Below are positions 8,556 through 16,693 of a stretch of DNA of 22,396 nucleotides, one piece after another. The position numbers and the translations under genes were made by a program. The notes below the pieces were generated by a model. The model saw nothing but the letters and a program-made list of their open reading frames with translations, did not search any database and had not been told where the DNA came from. The first letter of the stretch is position 1, and every line of letters starts with the position of its first letter. Location of the stretch: NCBI GenBank assembly GCA_038522735.1, contig JBCBJX010000048.1:1-22396 (forward strand). Reading direction: 5' to 3'. This stretch comes from JBCBJX01 sp038522735 (lineage in GTDB: Bacteria > Pseudomonadota > Alphaproteobacteria > Caulobacterales > Parvularculaceae).

Positions 8556-11288
8556 TTAGAATTTGCGGCTCAGGCTGACGTTGAAGCGGCGGCCGAGATC
8601 GTAGACGTCGAAGTTTGCGGTCGTGCCGTCGTCGAACTCCTGGATCGCCTCATAGTCGTCGGCGAGCAGGTTGCGAACGTCGAAGCCGAACTCCCATTCG
8701 CCGCCGAACCGCTCAAACTCGCGGCTGTAGACGAAGTCCAGGGTGACGGGCGGCTTCTCAAGCACGTCCGGCGCGCCGGTGATGATGTTCGCCGTCTGAC
8801 GGATGCGTTCAGACGCCCAGTTGACGAGGAAGGTCGCGCGCGAGCGGGCCTCCACGTCTTCAAGACCGATCTGCAGGTTGATCAGATGATCCGATTGGCC
8901 CTGCAGGCGGCGACCGTCCTCAACAAAACCTGACGCTGGCGTTGTTGAAGGCGCTGCCGGATTGACCGGATCCTGCGAGCTAATGATGGCGGTAGTCACG
9001 GTGCCGTCAGCACTCACATCGGATTCGGTGAAGGTATAGTTGGCCTTCAGGATAAGATCCTTGGTTTCAAACATATCCTGGTCGAAGAAATCGGCGAGGA
9101 TCAGGTTCTGCTCGTATTCGAACTCGAAACCGAAGACTTCCGCGGACGGTGCGTTGACAAAGGTCTGCGCGTCGGCGCCGCCGATCTGGGTCGACGTGGC
9201 TTCGATCGGGTTGGTGATGTCCTTGTAGAACAAACCGAGGGTGATGAACTGACCGCGGCCAAGATAGTATTCGCCGCGGACATCAAAGTTGTCGATCTCG
9301 GAGTCAACAAGGAACGGGTTGCCGACGATGAACTGGTCGGTGTCGTCGTCGAGGAAGGTCGCCGGCGTCAGCTCGCGAAACTGCGGACGGGTGATGGTCT
9401 GCGAGAACGCGGCGCGAACCTGCAGATCGGCGAACGGGTTGTAAGTGATGGTGAAGGCCGGGAGGAAGTACTCCTCGTCAATCTCCGTGCGCGCGATGCT
9501 GTTCGGCGTGCCGGTCGCGAAGGCGAGCGTCGTCAGCGAGCCCTCTTCGAAACGTCCGCCGGCGGCGAAGCGCAGATACGGGCCGACGGGGACGTCCGCG
9601 CCGACATAATACGCGTTCACGATCAGCTGTGATTCGGCGTTGTCCAGAGCCGTCGGGTTGGTCGTGAACGTCAGGTCGAGAATGTCGGACGCCGCGATGT
9701 CGCCGACGAAAACGTCGGGACGCACGAAGCGCGCATCTTCCGGGAAATCGGCTGAGCCTTGCAGATAGAAGAACTCGCGAACGATCGAGTCGCGGTCTTT
9801 ATCGGTATACGCCCAGCCGGCTTTCAGTTCGGCGACGTCGCCGAACAGATCGATCGGCAGAACGAAGTCCGCACCGGCGTCGAGGTTCTGGTCCTCGACC
9901 TTCGAGAACGTCACCGTGGCGTCGCCGTTATCGAATTCGGCGTTGAAGCCGGAGGCGAAACCAAACTCTTCGTCGGCGGACCCGCGAAGGCGCTGAAACG
10001 AGCGCTGATACGGGGCGTCGCGGAAGGCTTCCCCGTAGGCGGCCCGCCAGTTGACGGTCAGATCGTTCAGCGACGGGAAGATATGTTCGCCGCGGAGCTG
10101 GCTCTGCCAGACCTGACGCTCGAAGAATTCGATGTTCTCACGCTGGAACTCGAAGTCTTCCTGGTCGCCGTCGATGCCGTTGGTGATCCGGGTGTCCTTC
10201 AGCGTCGACCGGAGGATGAGATTGGTCGCGTTGATCTCGTGGTTGTCGCCAATCTCCGCGCCGAGCGTCACCGCCGCGTAGGCGTCGACGTTCAGCGACG
10301 TCGACGTGAAGTCGCCGATGAACGCCGTGTTGGTGATATCCGCATTCGGATCTTCGAACGGTCTCAGCGACGCGTTCGCGCCGGACGTGGTGAGACCCTG
10401 CTCCCGGCGGCCTTCGCGCGTCTGATAGGTGTTTCCGAAGCCGGCCGCGATGTTGAAGCCGAGACGAATGTCCGGCGTCAGATCATGAAAGCCGCCGCCT
10501 GCCCCGCTGATCCCCCAGTTCGGAGGCGTCTCGTCCTCAAAGATGACCGAGGTCTTCGACGGCTCGAGGCTGGAGTCGATCAGGTTTTGCCGGATGCAGT
10601 TCTCAGGCGACGTGATCCGGTTGCACTGGCCGACGGAAACCGGCGGCGCGGTGAAGAACGAACCGGAGATCAGCGGCGGCGTGTTGCGCGTGCCGTCGTC
10701 GAAGCCGAGCCAGTCGGTATCGCCGCCATCGTGGGTGAGACCGTCCTGGAACGAGGTCACCGTGTCGAGGCCGATGGAGCCGCCGACATTCAGATACCAT
10801 TCGTCCGGAACCGGCTTGGTGCGGAGCTCGATGACGCCGCCGCCGAACTCGCCGGAAAACTGCGGCGAGTACGTCTTCTGAACGAGCGAGCCGGAGAGGA
10901 TCGACGTCGGGATGATGTCGAGCGGCACGACCCGGCGAAGCGGTTCGGGGCTCGGCAGCGGCGAGCCGTCAATCGTGACTGAGGAATAACGTTCGTTCAG
11001 ACCGCGAACGATGACGTATTTGCCTTCGCTGACGGAGAGGCCAGTGACCCGGCCGAGGGCGCTAGCGATGTCGGAGTCGCCGGTCCGTTGGAACGAAGCC
11101 TCGTCCAGCACGGCCGAGATTTCGGACGTCGCCCGTTTCTCATCCGGAATGTTGATCCCGCGAACGACGATTACGTCGTCCGTAATCGGCGGAACGGGAG
11201 CCGCCTCCTGCGCCAGCGCTGCATGGGACGCGGTCATCGCCGTCGTGCCCAAGAGCGCGTTGAGCGCAAACTTAACTCTGATGTTCAT
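8556..11288 (-). CDS. TonB-dependent outer-membrane receptor
   Basis: Outer-membrane active transporter of 910 residues. A signal peptide is visible (cut near SHAALA^QEAAP, about residue 26), then a TonB-box-like DDVIVVRG around residues 37-44. The plug follows with SALGRVTGLSVSEGKYVIVR, GLNERYSSVTIDGSPLPSPE and VVPLDIIPTSILSGSLVQKT. The barrel shows typical strands, a TITRPQFRELTP segment and the C-terminal motif RRFNVSLSRKF ending in Phe, as required for Bam-dependent insertion. AGAGG lies about 7 nt before the ATG. The ligand is unknown. It lies 94 nt downstream of the large lipoprotein gene on the same strand and is probably co-expressed with it. TonB and ExbBD are not in the window. Confidence 0.93.
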   Translation of the reverse strand: MNIRVKFALNALLGTTAMTASHAALAQEAAPVPPITDDVIVVRGINIPDEKRATSEISAVLDEASFQRTGDSDIASALGRVTGLSVSEGKYVIVRGLNERYSSVTIDGSPLPSPEPLRRVVPLDIIPTSILSGSLVQKTYSPQFSGEFGGGVIELRTKPVPDEWYLNVGGSIGLDTVTSFQDGLTHDGGDTDWLGFDDGTRNTPPLISGSFFTAPPVSVGQCNRITSPENCIRQNLIDSSLEPSKTSVIFEDETPPNWGISGAGGGFHDLTPDIRLGFNIAAGFGNTYQTREGRREQGLTTSGANASLRPFEDPNADITNTAFIGDFTSTSLNVDAYAAVTLGAEIGDNHEINATNLILRSTLKDTRITNGIDGDQEDFEFQRENIEFFERQVWQSQLRGEHIFPSLNDLTVNWRAAYGEAFRDAPYQRSFQRLRGSADEEFGFASGFNAEFDNGDATVTFSKVEDQNLDAGADFVLPIDLFGDVAELKAGWAYTDKDRDSIVREFFYLQGSADFPEDARFVRPDVFVGDIAASDILDLTFTTNPTALDNAESQLIVNAYYVGADVPVGPYLRFAAGGRFEEGSLTTLAFATGTPNSIARTEIDEEYFLPAFTITYNPFADLQVRAAFSQTITRPQFRELTPATFLDDDTDQFIVGNPFLVDSEIDNFDVRGEYYLGRGQFITLGLFYKDITNPIEATSTQIGGADAQTFVNAPSAEVFGFEFEYEQNLILADFFDQDMFETKDLILKANYTFTESDVSADGTVTTAIISSQDPVNPAAPSTTPASGFVEDGRRLQGQSDHLINLQIGLEDVEARSRATFLVNWASERIRQTANIITGAPDVLEKPPVTLDFVYSREFERFGGEWEFGFDVRNLLADDYEAIQEFDDGTTANFDVYDLGRRFNVSLSRKF

Positions 11289-11343
11289 GTCCCCACCTCT
11301 AAACGGCCGGAGCCTTAAGGGTTCGAAAAACGCTTATGAAAGG

Positions 11344-11371
11344 GCCGGCGGGCGCGCTCGCGCCCGCCGGC
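11344..11371 (-). terminator. Strong intercistronic hairpin between lipoprotein and receptor genes
   Basis: A perfect 13-bp inverted repeat (GCCGGCGGGCGCG and its complement) with a 2-nt centre begins 11 nt after the lipoprotein stop. On the minus strand only CCCTTTCAT follows, so it lacks a clean U-tract. It may stop part of the transcription into the receptor gene or protect the upstream mRNA, letting the lipoprotein be made in excess of the receptor. Confidence 0.5.
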
Positions 11372-11382
11372 GACCGTTTGCC

Positions 11383-14229
11383 TTAGAGGCCGAGGGTCCA
11401 GCCGACGAACCAGGTGTCGGACGCGTTCTCGACGGCGCCGAAGTAGGCCGCGCCGCTGAGGCGGGCGTCGACCGAGGACGGATCGACCGCTGCGCCGAGC
11501 GGATCGGTGCCCGACGTCGCGCCCGTCGCGCCCGCCTGCTCGTTCACGCCCGGGATGAGCGGCGTGGTCGTGCCCGGAGCGTTCGTGAGCGTCGAGTCGC
11601 CCGCAACGCCAGCGCCGAACTCGATCGAGTTGGTGGCCGCGGCGAACTCGGTCGCGCCGTCGCCCGCGAAGGACGCGCTGGTGGCCGAGGTGCGCTGGAG
11701 GATCAGACCGTTGAGGACCGGGTTCGGACCCGTGCCTTCCAGGTTGATCTCCAGGTTCTGGTCGAAGGAACGGACGATCGTGTTGATCACGTTGCCCGAG
11801 GTGCCGGCGCGAAGCTGGATGCCTTCGCCCGAACCGTCGTCGTCGCCGATCAGCGTGACGTTGGAGATCGACGGCGCCGAGCGCGGAAGAGCGTCCGCAT
11901 CGGTGTCGCCGTTGTTGTCGCCCTCGATGCCATTGTCGTCGCCCGCATTCTGGCGAACGATGGCGAACTGGAGCGCGCCGGTCCAGCCGTCGGTCCAGTC
12001 AAGCGAGTCGTCGCCGGCGCCCGTTACGATGACGTGCGAGGCGTCGACCGTACCGCCGAACCACTCGATGCCGTCGTCGGCTCCATTGATGATCTGGACG
12101 AAGTCAATCTCCGTGCCCGAACCGACGCCTTGCAGGGCGATCGAGTTCAGCTCATTGGTCGGTGTGAACGGGAAGCCTGCGTAACGGACCTGCAGGTAAT
12201 TGATCCGGCCCGAGTCATCGTCGGCCGTGGCTCCGCCGAATACGCCGGATCCGCCCTCGCCGGTTTGCTCGCAATCGACTGCGCCGCCGGTCGCTGACGG
12301 ATCGACGGTGCACTCGTTCAGCGGAGCGCGACCGTTGATCGACAGGCCGCCGACTTCCGACGTCGCTCCAGCACGCAACACGCCGCCGTTCTCAAGGTCT
12401 TGCCGGCTCGTCAAGACAACGGGGGCCACCGGCGAACCGTTCACGAAGATCTGCGAGCCGCGGGAAACGATCAGCAAGTCGATCGCGCCTTCCCCCGCGC
12501 CGTAGAGGGTGACGCCAGGATCGACGGTGAGGCTGGAAGACGGGTTGGACGGAGCCGCCGGATCGGCGCCGGCGTCCACGCCGATAAAGGTCGTACCTGT
12601 AAAGCGGTAGAGGTTGCCGCCGTTCAGGACGACGTCGCCGGAGACCGGGTTGTCGATGTCGCAGATCCGCGTTTCGGTGCGCCCGCCGAATCCTTCAGAG
12701 CCTGGCGTATCCGTCGAAAGCGTCGTTCCCGTCGGACAGCCCGCGACGGTCGTGGAGCCCGGAATGGAGCCGGAAACAGTCCAGCCCGTGGTCCAGTTGG
12801 AGGCGTTGGTGTCTGTGCCCCCGAACGCGCCGGCGTAGTCGGCCGCGACGAAGAACGGGTCAATCGCCGTCGGGTCCGCCGCCGTTATGGAGTCTTCGTT
12901 GATGCCAGGGATCACGCCGTCGAGCGTCGAGGACGGGAACGCGATGTTGTTCGTTCCGGCGTTGAAGAGCGCCTCGCCGTCGCCGGCGAACTGGTCGTCG
13001 TTGCCGGTGAGCGCGATCGAGCCCGTCACCGGATCCGGCCCCGTGCCTTCCTGATTGAACTCGAGGCCCTGGTCGAAGTTCGTGATCACCATGTTGAAGA
13101 AGTTGCCCGCCGTGCCGGCGCGCAGCTGCATGCCTTCGCCCGAACCCGGGCCGTCGCCGATGAGCGTCACGTTGGAGAGGTTCGGCATGGACCGCGGCGC
13201 GGCGTCCGCGTCGGTGTCGCCGTTGTTGTCGCCTTCGATGCCGTTATCGTCGCCGTCTTCCTGAACGACGAGGGCGAATTGCAGAGCGCCCGACCAGCCG
13301 TCCGTCCAGTCGAGGCTGTCGTCGCCGGCGCCCGTGATGACGACGTTGCTGAGGTCAGCGTCGCCGCCGAACCACTCGATGCCGTCGTCGGCGCCGCGGT
13401 GGACCTGGACGTGGTTGATGACGGTGCCGTCTTCGGTGCCCTGCAGGGCGATCGAGTTCAGCTCGTTCGTCGGCGTGAAGGGGAAGCCGGCGTGCTGAAC
13501 GCGGATGTACTCGAACGTACCTGAACCTGTACCGGTGCCGTCGCCGCCGAAGGTGCCGGAGCCGCCTTCGCCGACCTGCTGGCAGGCTGCGGTGCCGGGC
13601 GTGGCGGAGGGATCGACGGTGCACTCGTTCAGCTGACCCGTGCCGTTGATGGCGAGGCCGCCCCATTCCGACGTACCGGACGTGCCGTTCGGCAAGCCGT
13701 CGTCGTCAAAGTCTTCCATCGACGTGAAGACGATCGGCGCGTTCGCTGTGCCCTGGATCGTCGCCGTAGAGCCGGCCGAGATCACGAGGGTGTCGATCGT
13801 CACGCCGTCGGAGCGCGAAACGAAAGTCTGGCCGGCTGCGACGGTGAGGTCCGCGGAGCCCGCCGTGCCGTCGCCGACGAAGACCGTGCCGGAGATGAGG
13901 ATCGGGTCGGCGGAGAGCGGAATGTCGACCGCGCCCGTGATCGTGCCGCCGCCGATCGCCGTCAGTGCACAGAACGTCGTCTCCACGCCCGAACCGAGAA
14001 CGTCGACATTGGAAACGAACGTCGTGCCCGCCGGGCAGTCGGCTTGTCCAGTCGGGGCCGTCGAGCGCGTCGCGAACGTGCCGCCGCCGCCGCCCGTGCC
14101 GCCGCCGGGAACGACGACCGTGATCTGGCTTTCGCCCGGCGTCACGACTTCGGCGTCGGAGCACGCGGCGATGACGCTGACGGCCGCGCCGGCCAGCAGG
14201 AACGAACGGATGTTGGAGTCGAATTTCAT
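11383..14229 (-). CDS. Large surface-type lipoprotein with two tandem beta-solenoid-like units
   Basis: A 948-residue predicted lipoprotein. The signal peptide ends in a lipobox (VIAAC, Cys23) followed by Ser at +2, which fits outer-membrane sorting, then a Gly-rich linker (42-50). The body is two copies of one unit (about residues 63-485 and 497-948, offset near 437). Shared landmarks include LNECTVDPSAT, AGFPFTPTNELNSIALQG, GADDGIEWFGG, TGAGDDSLDWTDGW and DDNGIEGDNNGDTDADA. Each unit has four cysteines at matching places (65, 87, 203, 216; 498, 523, 640, 653), suggesting two disulfides per unit. The Asp/Asn/Gly-rich loops suggest calcium binding, and the pattern of short hydrophobic strands suggests a right-handed beta-helix. 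No catalytic motif is seen. GAGGGG precedes the ATG. It is the first gene of a pair with the TonB receptor. Its function is not known; surface ligand capture and export by the T2SS are inferences. Confidence 0.85.
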   Translation of the reverse strand: MKFDSNIRSFLLAGAAVSVIAACSDAEVVTPGESQITVVVPGGGTGGGGGTFATRSTAPTGQADCPAGTTFVSNVDVLGSGVETTFCALTAIGGGTITGAVDIPLSADPILISGTVFVGDGTAGSADLTVAAGQTFVSRSDGVTIDTLVISAGSTATIQGTANAPIVFTSMEDFDDDGLPNGTSGTSEWGGLAINGTGQLNECTVDPSATPGTAACQQVGEGGSGTFGGDGTGTGSGTFEYIRVQHAGFPFTPTNELNSIALQGTEDGTVINHVQVHRGADDGIEWFGGDADLSNVVITGAGDDSLDWTDGWSGALQFALVVQEDGDDNGIEGDNNGDTDADAAPRSMPNLSNVTLIGDGPGSGEGMQLRAGTAGNFFNMVITNFDQGLEFNQEGTGPDPVTGSIALTGNDDQFAGDGEALFNAGTNNIAFPSSTLDGVIPGINEDSITAADPTAIDPFFVAADYAGAFGGTDTNASNWTTGWTVSGSIPGSTTVAGCPTGTTLSTDTPGSEGFGGRTETRICDIDNPVSGDVVLNGGNLYRFTGTTFIGVDAGADPAAPSNPSSSLTVDPGVTLYGAGEGAIDLLIVSRGSQIFVNGSPVAPVVLTSRQDLENGGVLRAGATSEVGGLSINGRAPLNECTVDPSATGGAVDCEQTGEGGSGVFGGATADDDSGRINYLQVRYAGFPFTPTNELNSIALQGVGSGTEIDFVQIINGADDGIEWFGGTVDASHVIVTGAGDDSLDWTDGWTGALQFAIVRQNAGDDNGIEGDNNGDTDADALPRSAPSISNVTLIGDDDGSGEGIQLRAGTSGNVINTIVRSFDQNLEINLEGTGPNPVLNGLILQRTSATSASFAGDGATEFAAATNSIEFGAGVAGDSTLTNAPGTTTPLIPGVNEQAGATGATSGTDPLGAAVDPSSVDARLSGAAYFGAVENASDTWFVGWTLGL
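11386..12741 (-). repeat. Second coding unit of the lipoprotein tandem duplication
   Basis: Encodes residues 497-948 and aligns with 12775-14043 at an offset of about 1311 nt. Nucleotide identity is still visible in the acidic loop, where the string TCGGTGTCGCCGTTGTTGTC occurs in both copies (near 11904 and 13215). Other parts have diverged, so the duplication is old, with the core strands and cysteines retained. Confidence 0.75.
12775..14043 (-). repeat. First coding unit of the lipoprotein tandem duplication
   Basis: Encodes residues 63-485, the N-terminal copy of the unit described for 11386-12741. It differs by a longer Thr/Gly spacer (GDGTGTGSGTF) and an extra DDDG-type loop (MEDFDDDGLPNG) that the second copy lacks. 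Confidence 0.75.
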
Positions 14230-14613
14230 GTCGGGTTCCCCTCGAGGGTTGGCTGAAACATTACCGCCGCGAGGCGCACGCGCCTCGATGCGCGACGCGT
14301 AAGCGGACGCACGCCTCTAAGACCAGCCTTCTTTTTCATTCTTGTGACAGTCCGTGACGCCGAAGGTCCGCGACGGCGCGCCTGCTGCGCCCTTCAGCGA
14401 GGGCGAAGCCAGTAAATATGAGGAATTACATGCTTAATTCGGGAGCAGCGAAAATTTCTCCACATCGCTCGTTTTGTAACGGCGGACGAACAAACCCGGG
14501 ATTGAGGCGAATGAGCAACATGAGGACCGAGCGGAAAGCGGGCGGAATGCGCGAATCGCGGATCGGTTTCAAGGCGGGGCGCCCTTGGTTCGAGATCCGC
14601 CTGTGAGGATGAG
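14230..14613. other. 384-nt divergent intergenic region (lipoprotein / gspO)
   Basis: This gap should hold the promoters for the lipoprotein-receptor pair (minus) and gspO (plus). It contains a small hairpin at 14270-14287 (CGAGGCG, loop CACG, CGCCTCG) in the lipoprotein 5' leader, and a markedly AT-rich patch at about 14410-14460 with a 6-6-6 dyad, GAATTACATGCTTAATTC, at 14423-14440. No convincing -35/-10 pair, riboswitch or Fur/Zur-like site was recognised. A 62-codon plus-strand frame at 14418-14606 has no ribosome site and no recognisable features. Confidence 0.5.
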
Positions 14614-15393
14614 GTGACTTTGCTTTTGCTGACGCCGGCGATCGGCGCCCTTCTCGGCTTTGTCGCCGGCAGCTTCACCGCGGCGCTCGCCCATCGCGGC
14701 CCTCCCCGCTGGGGGCTCGTCGAGCGCGATGCGCCCGACGGGCTTGGCGGGCGCTCGCGCTGCGTCCACTGCGGCGCGGCGCTCGGCGCTCGCGACCTCG
14801 TCCCGCTCGCCTCATTCGTCCTCAACCGGGGACGAGCGCGCTGCTGCGGCGCGGCCATCCCTGCGCGTTATCCCGTCATCGAGGCGCTGGGGGCGGTTGT
14901 CGGCGCCCTCGCCGCCTGGCGCTTCGGACTGACGGTCGACGCGCTCGCCGCCACGCTGATCGGGTGGACGGCGCTCGGGCTCGGAGCGATCGATGCGCGC
15001 GACGGGGTGTTGCCGGACGCGATGACGGGGCCGCTTCTCTGGCTTGGGCTGCTGGCCAATGTCGGCGATCGCTTCGCGAGGCTCGATGAGGCGGTGATGG
15101 GGGCGGCGGCGGGGTACCTCGGCTTCCGGGCGATCGAGGAAGGCTACCGGCTTTTCAGGGGGCGCGACGGCCTAGGGCGCGGCGATGCGAAATTCCTCGC
15201 AGGCTGGGGGGCGGTTCTCGGCTGGCGGCTCCTGCCGTCCGTCGTGCTCGCCGCCGCCGCTCTGGCGCTTGCGAGCGTGCTCATCGCCCGGGTTGTTCGC
15301 AAAAAGACGATCGCCGCCGACACGTCCATCGCCTTCGGTCCTCCGCTGGCGGCGGCTGGTTTCGTCGTGCTGATCGCCTTCGGCGGCCGCTAA
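14614..15393 (+). CDS. gspO: Type IV prepilin / T2SS pseudopilin peptidase (A24 family)
   Basis: Inner-membrane aspartyl protease of 259 residues that cleaves the leaders of GspG-K before assembly and normally N-methylates the new N-terminus. The N-terminal domain begins GFVAGSF and carries a cysteine cluster (CVHC at 50-53, then CC at 77-78, followed by GAAIPARYPVIE). The catalytic aspartates are Asp127 in GAIDARDGVLPD and Asp191 in GRGDAKF, both intact. About seven or eight hydrophobic segments are visible. The second cysteine pair is CC preceded by Ala-Arg rather than the usual CxxC. The start is GTG at 14614 with GAGGAT upstream. It is oriented opposite to the gsp operon and separated from it by the lipoprotein and receptor genes. 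It may also serve other type IV pilins elsewhere. Confidence 0.92.
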   Translation: MTLLLLTPAIGALLGFVAGSFTAALAHRGPPRWGLVERDAPDGLGGRSRCVHCGAALGARDLVPLASFVLNRGRARCCGAAIPARYPVIEALGAVVGALAAWRFGLTVDALAATLIGWTALGLGAIDARDGVLPDAMTGPLLWLGLLANVGDRFARLDEAVMGAAAGYLGFRAIEEGYRLFRGRDGLGRGDAKFLAGWGAVLGWRLLPSVVLAAAALALASVLIARVVRKKTIAADTSIAFGPPLAAAGFVVLIAFGGR

Positions 15394-15404
15394 CGGGGAG
15401 CGGC
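15386..15404. terminator. Short hairpin between convergent gspO and ABC permease genes
   Basis: GCCGCT and AGCGGC form a 6-bp stem with a 7-nt loop across the 16-nt gap between the two stop codons. It could act on both strands. There is no strong U-tract on either side, so this is a weak call. Confidence 0.3.
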
Positions 15405-15409
15405 GATCG

Positions 15410-16693
15410 TCAGTATTTGACGGCGAGACCGTCGGCGAGCGCAGCGCGCATGGCGCGGAAAGCGGGACCGACGGCGAGCAGCGACGCGGCGAGCGTCACG
15501 CCGGCGATCGTCCCGATATCGAACAGCCCCGGCCGAACGCCGACAAGCGAGGCCCCGGCCCTCTCCGCGAACTCCACGCCGTACAGTCCGTAAGCTGCAT
15601 AGAACGCGGCGACGCCGAGGGCGCCGCCGAGGCCGGCGAGCAGGGCCGCCTCCCCGATCATCAGCAAAAAGACGTCCCGCGGCCGCGCCCCGACGGCGCG
15701 CAGAACGGCCATCTCGCGGCGCCGCTGGGCGAGGCTTGAATAAACGCTCGTCAGGATAAGGACGAGCCCGATAACGACGGTGAAAAGCGCGATCGCGGCG
15801 AGCACCTGCTCGGCGACGCCGACCACGGACCATAGCTGCGCGAGGGCGAGACCTGGAATGATGGCTGTCAGGGCCTCCCCTCCATAGGTGTTCAGGTCGC
15901 GCTGAAGGCGCAGCACCAGCGGCCGGGTTTCGAGACCGACGATGAACGCGGTGATCGTGTCCGGCTCGGCGTGGCCGTGATGGTCGTGCTCGTCATGCTC
16001 GTGATCGTCGTGGCCATGCTCTTCGGCCTCATGATCGTGATCGTCGGGTCCGCCTCCGTGCACGGCCTCCAGCCCGGCGAGGGACACCTGCAGCGAGCGG
16101 TCGATAGGCGTGCCTGTCCGCTTCAGAACGCCGACAACCGTAAAGGGATGGTCGGTGTGTTCCGCGAAGCTGACGTCTCCGCCGCCATGGGCGACCACGA
16201 TCTCGTCGCCGAGCTGATAGCCGAGATCGCGGGCGGTCGCGGCGCCGAGAACAATCTCTTCAGGCGCCTCGAAGGCGCGACCTTCCGCCAACTCGAGACG
16301 CCGCCCGTTCGCGTACTCATAATGGTCGTAGAAAGCCTCCGTCGTGCCGATGACGCGCCGTCCGCGATGGCTGTCGCCAAGGGAGATCGGGATCGTCCAC
16401 GCGACGCCCGGCGCGCGCGCGACGATCTCATAGGTCTCAAAACTCACTGAGTTGGTGGCGTTTCCGATGTGAAAGATCGAATAGAGAAGAAGGTTTGTCG
16501 GGCTCGTCCGGGCGCCGACGACGAGGTCGGCGCCGGAAATGGTGTTTTCAAAACCCTGCCGGACGCCGGATCGGACCTTCTCCACGCCGACAAGCAAGAG
16601 AACGCTCAAGGCGACCGTCAGCACGGTGAGCACGGCGGTGAGACCGCGGGCGCGCAGGCTCGCGCCTGCGAGCGGGAGCACCGGCGCGCTCAC
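15410..16693 (-). CDS. MacB/FtsX-type ABC permease with a histidine-rich loop
   Basis: Inner-membrane permease of 427 residues. It has one N-terminal transmembrane helix (VLTVLTVALSVLLLVG), a large extracytoplasmic domain, and three C-terminal helices with the FtsX signature RREMAVLRAVGARPRDVFLL. A striking insert at about residues 212-241 contains 11 histidines in 30 residues among Asp/Glu (DNA 15971-16060), which points to binding of zinc or a similar metal. The start is GTG at 16693, overlapping the ATPase stop as GTGA; another GTG at 16717 lacks a ribosome site. It pairs with the ATPase encoded just upstream and with a DUF3299 protein. The same gene trio, with a His-rich protein, is known from memory as a Zur-controlled operon in Pseudomonas aeruginosa (PA4063-PA4066). 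Transport direction and substrate are not proven. Confidence 0.88.
   Translation of the reverse strand: MSAPVLPLAGASLRARGLTAVLTVLTVALSVLLLVGVEKVRSGVRQGFENTISGADLVVGARTSPTNLLLYSIFHIGNATNSVSFETYEIVARAPGVAWTIPISLGDSHRGRRVIGTTEAFYDHYEYANGRRLELAEGRAFEAPEEIVLGAATARDLGYQLGDEIVVAHGGGDVSFAEHTDHPFTVVGVLKRTGTPIDRSLQVSLAGLEAVHGGGPDDHDHEAEEHGHDDHEHDEHDHHGHAEPDTITAFIVGLETRPLVLRLQRDLNTYGGEALTAIIPGLALAQLWSVVGVAEQVLAAIALFTVVIGLVLILTSVYSSLAQRRREMAVLRAVGARPRDVFLLMIGEAALLAGLGGALGVAAFYAAYGLYGVEFAERAGASLVGVRPGLFDIGTIAGVTLAASLLAVGPAFRAMRAALADGLAVKY

Noticed and set aside
9759..10982. 407-codon plus-strand open frame opposite the TonB receptor gene
   Set aside because: Antisense to conserved receptor motifs; the composition (Glu/Arg/Val/Gly) is that of an antisense shadow with no domain.
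12400..13524. 374-codon plus-strand open frame opposite the lipoprotein gene
   Set aside because: It is Arg/Val/Gly-rich low-complexity sequence antisense to a well-supported lipoprotein, a typical GC-rich shadow.
11386..14043. The long direct repeat as a mobile element or CRISPR-like array
   Set aside because: The repeat is in-frame coding sequence with domain-scale period, so it is a protein-level duplication.
14418..14606. 62-codon plus-strand frame just before gspO
   Set aside because: No ribosome site, no hydrophobic segment or motif, and basic low-complexity composition; it could be a leader peptide, but nothing supports this.
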